Below are positions 5,109 through 5,109 of a stretch of 5,109 nt of DNA, piece after piece; the stretch's first letter is position 1, and each line of letters starts with the position of its first letter. The translations under genes and the position numbers were made by a program. Below the pieces are notes generated by a model. It saw only the letters and a program-made list of their open reading frames with translations, did no database searches and was not told where the DNA came from. This DNA comes from an uncultured Eubacteriales bacterium (GTDB lineage Bacteria; Bacillota; Clostridia; Oscillospirales; Acutalibacteraceae): contig CAKUME010000101.1 of assembly GCA_934667575.1 (NCBI GenBank), positions 1-5,109 of the forward strand, written 5' to 3'.

Positions 5109-5109
5109 C

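Overview
The window is compact, GC-rich bacterial DNA. It has consensus AAGGAG-type ribosome binding sites and three well-formed sigma-A-like promoters, each with an extended -10 element. It also has intrinsic terminators and a Ser/Ala/Gln-rich linker in a membrane protein. Together these suggest a high-GC member of the Clostridia, for example an Oscillospiraceae-like gut anaerobe. That assignment is an inference from style and protein resemblance, not from a marker gene. I see no tRNA, rRNA, CRISPR array, insertion sequence or phage gene.

Plus-strand half (about 1-2820). The window opens inside a glycerophosphodiester phosphodiesterase gene, of which the C-terminal 173 codons remain. After a short gap with an inverted repeat overlapping a promoter comes a two-gene operon, azlC-azlD. 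The two genes overlap by 4 bases and probably encode the large and small subunits of a branched-chain amino acid exporter. A strong hairpin terminator ends it. A new extended -10 promoter then drives a single-gene unit for a 315-residue, single-pass membrane protein of unknown function.

Minus-strand half (about 2820-5109). A hairpin whose U-tract lies on the minus-strand side separates the converging units. Reading leftwards from the right edge, the minus strand holds: the last 13 codons of an unidentified gene; a 129-residue protein I cannot name; a 123-codon reading frame; and an iron-containing (group III) alcohol dehydrogenase with its own promoter. The 123-codon frame joins the N-terminus of an M20-family N-carbamoyl-amino-acid hydrolase/amidase directly to that family's C-terminus. 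The alcohol dehydrogenase probably starts at a TTG codon.

The most notable item is the 123-codon frame. It looks like an M20 hydrolase that lost roughly 280-300 internal residues in frame, including most of its metal site, while keeping an intact start, ribosome binding site and stop. I found no convincing evidence of a new defence or mobile system. The other points of interest are the unassigned membrane protein, the dyad over the azlCD promoter and an Arg substitution in the alcohol dehydrogenase signature.
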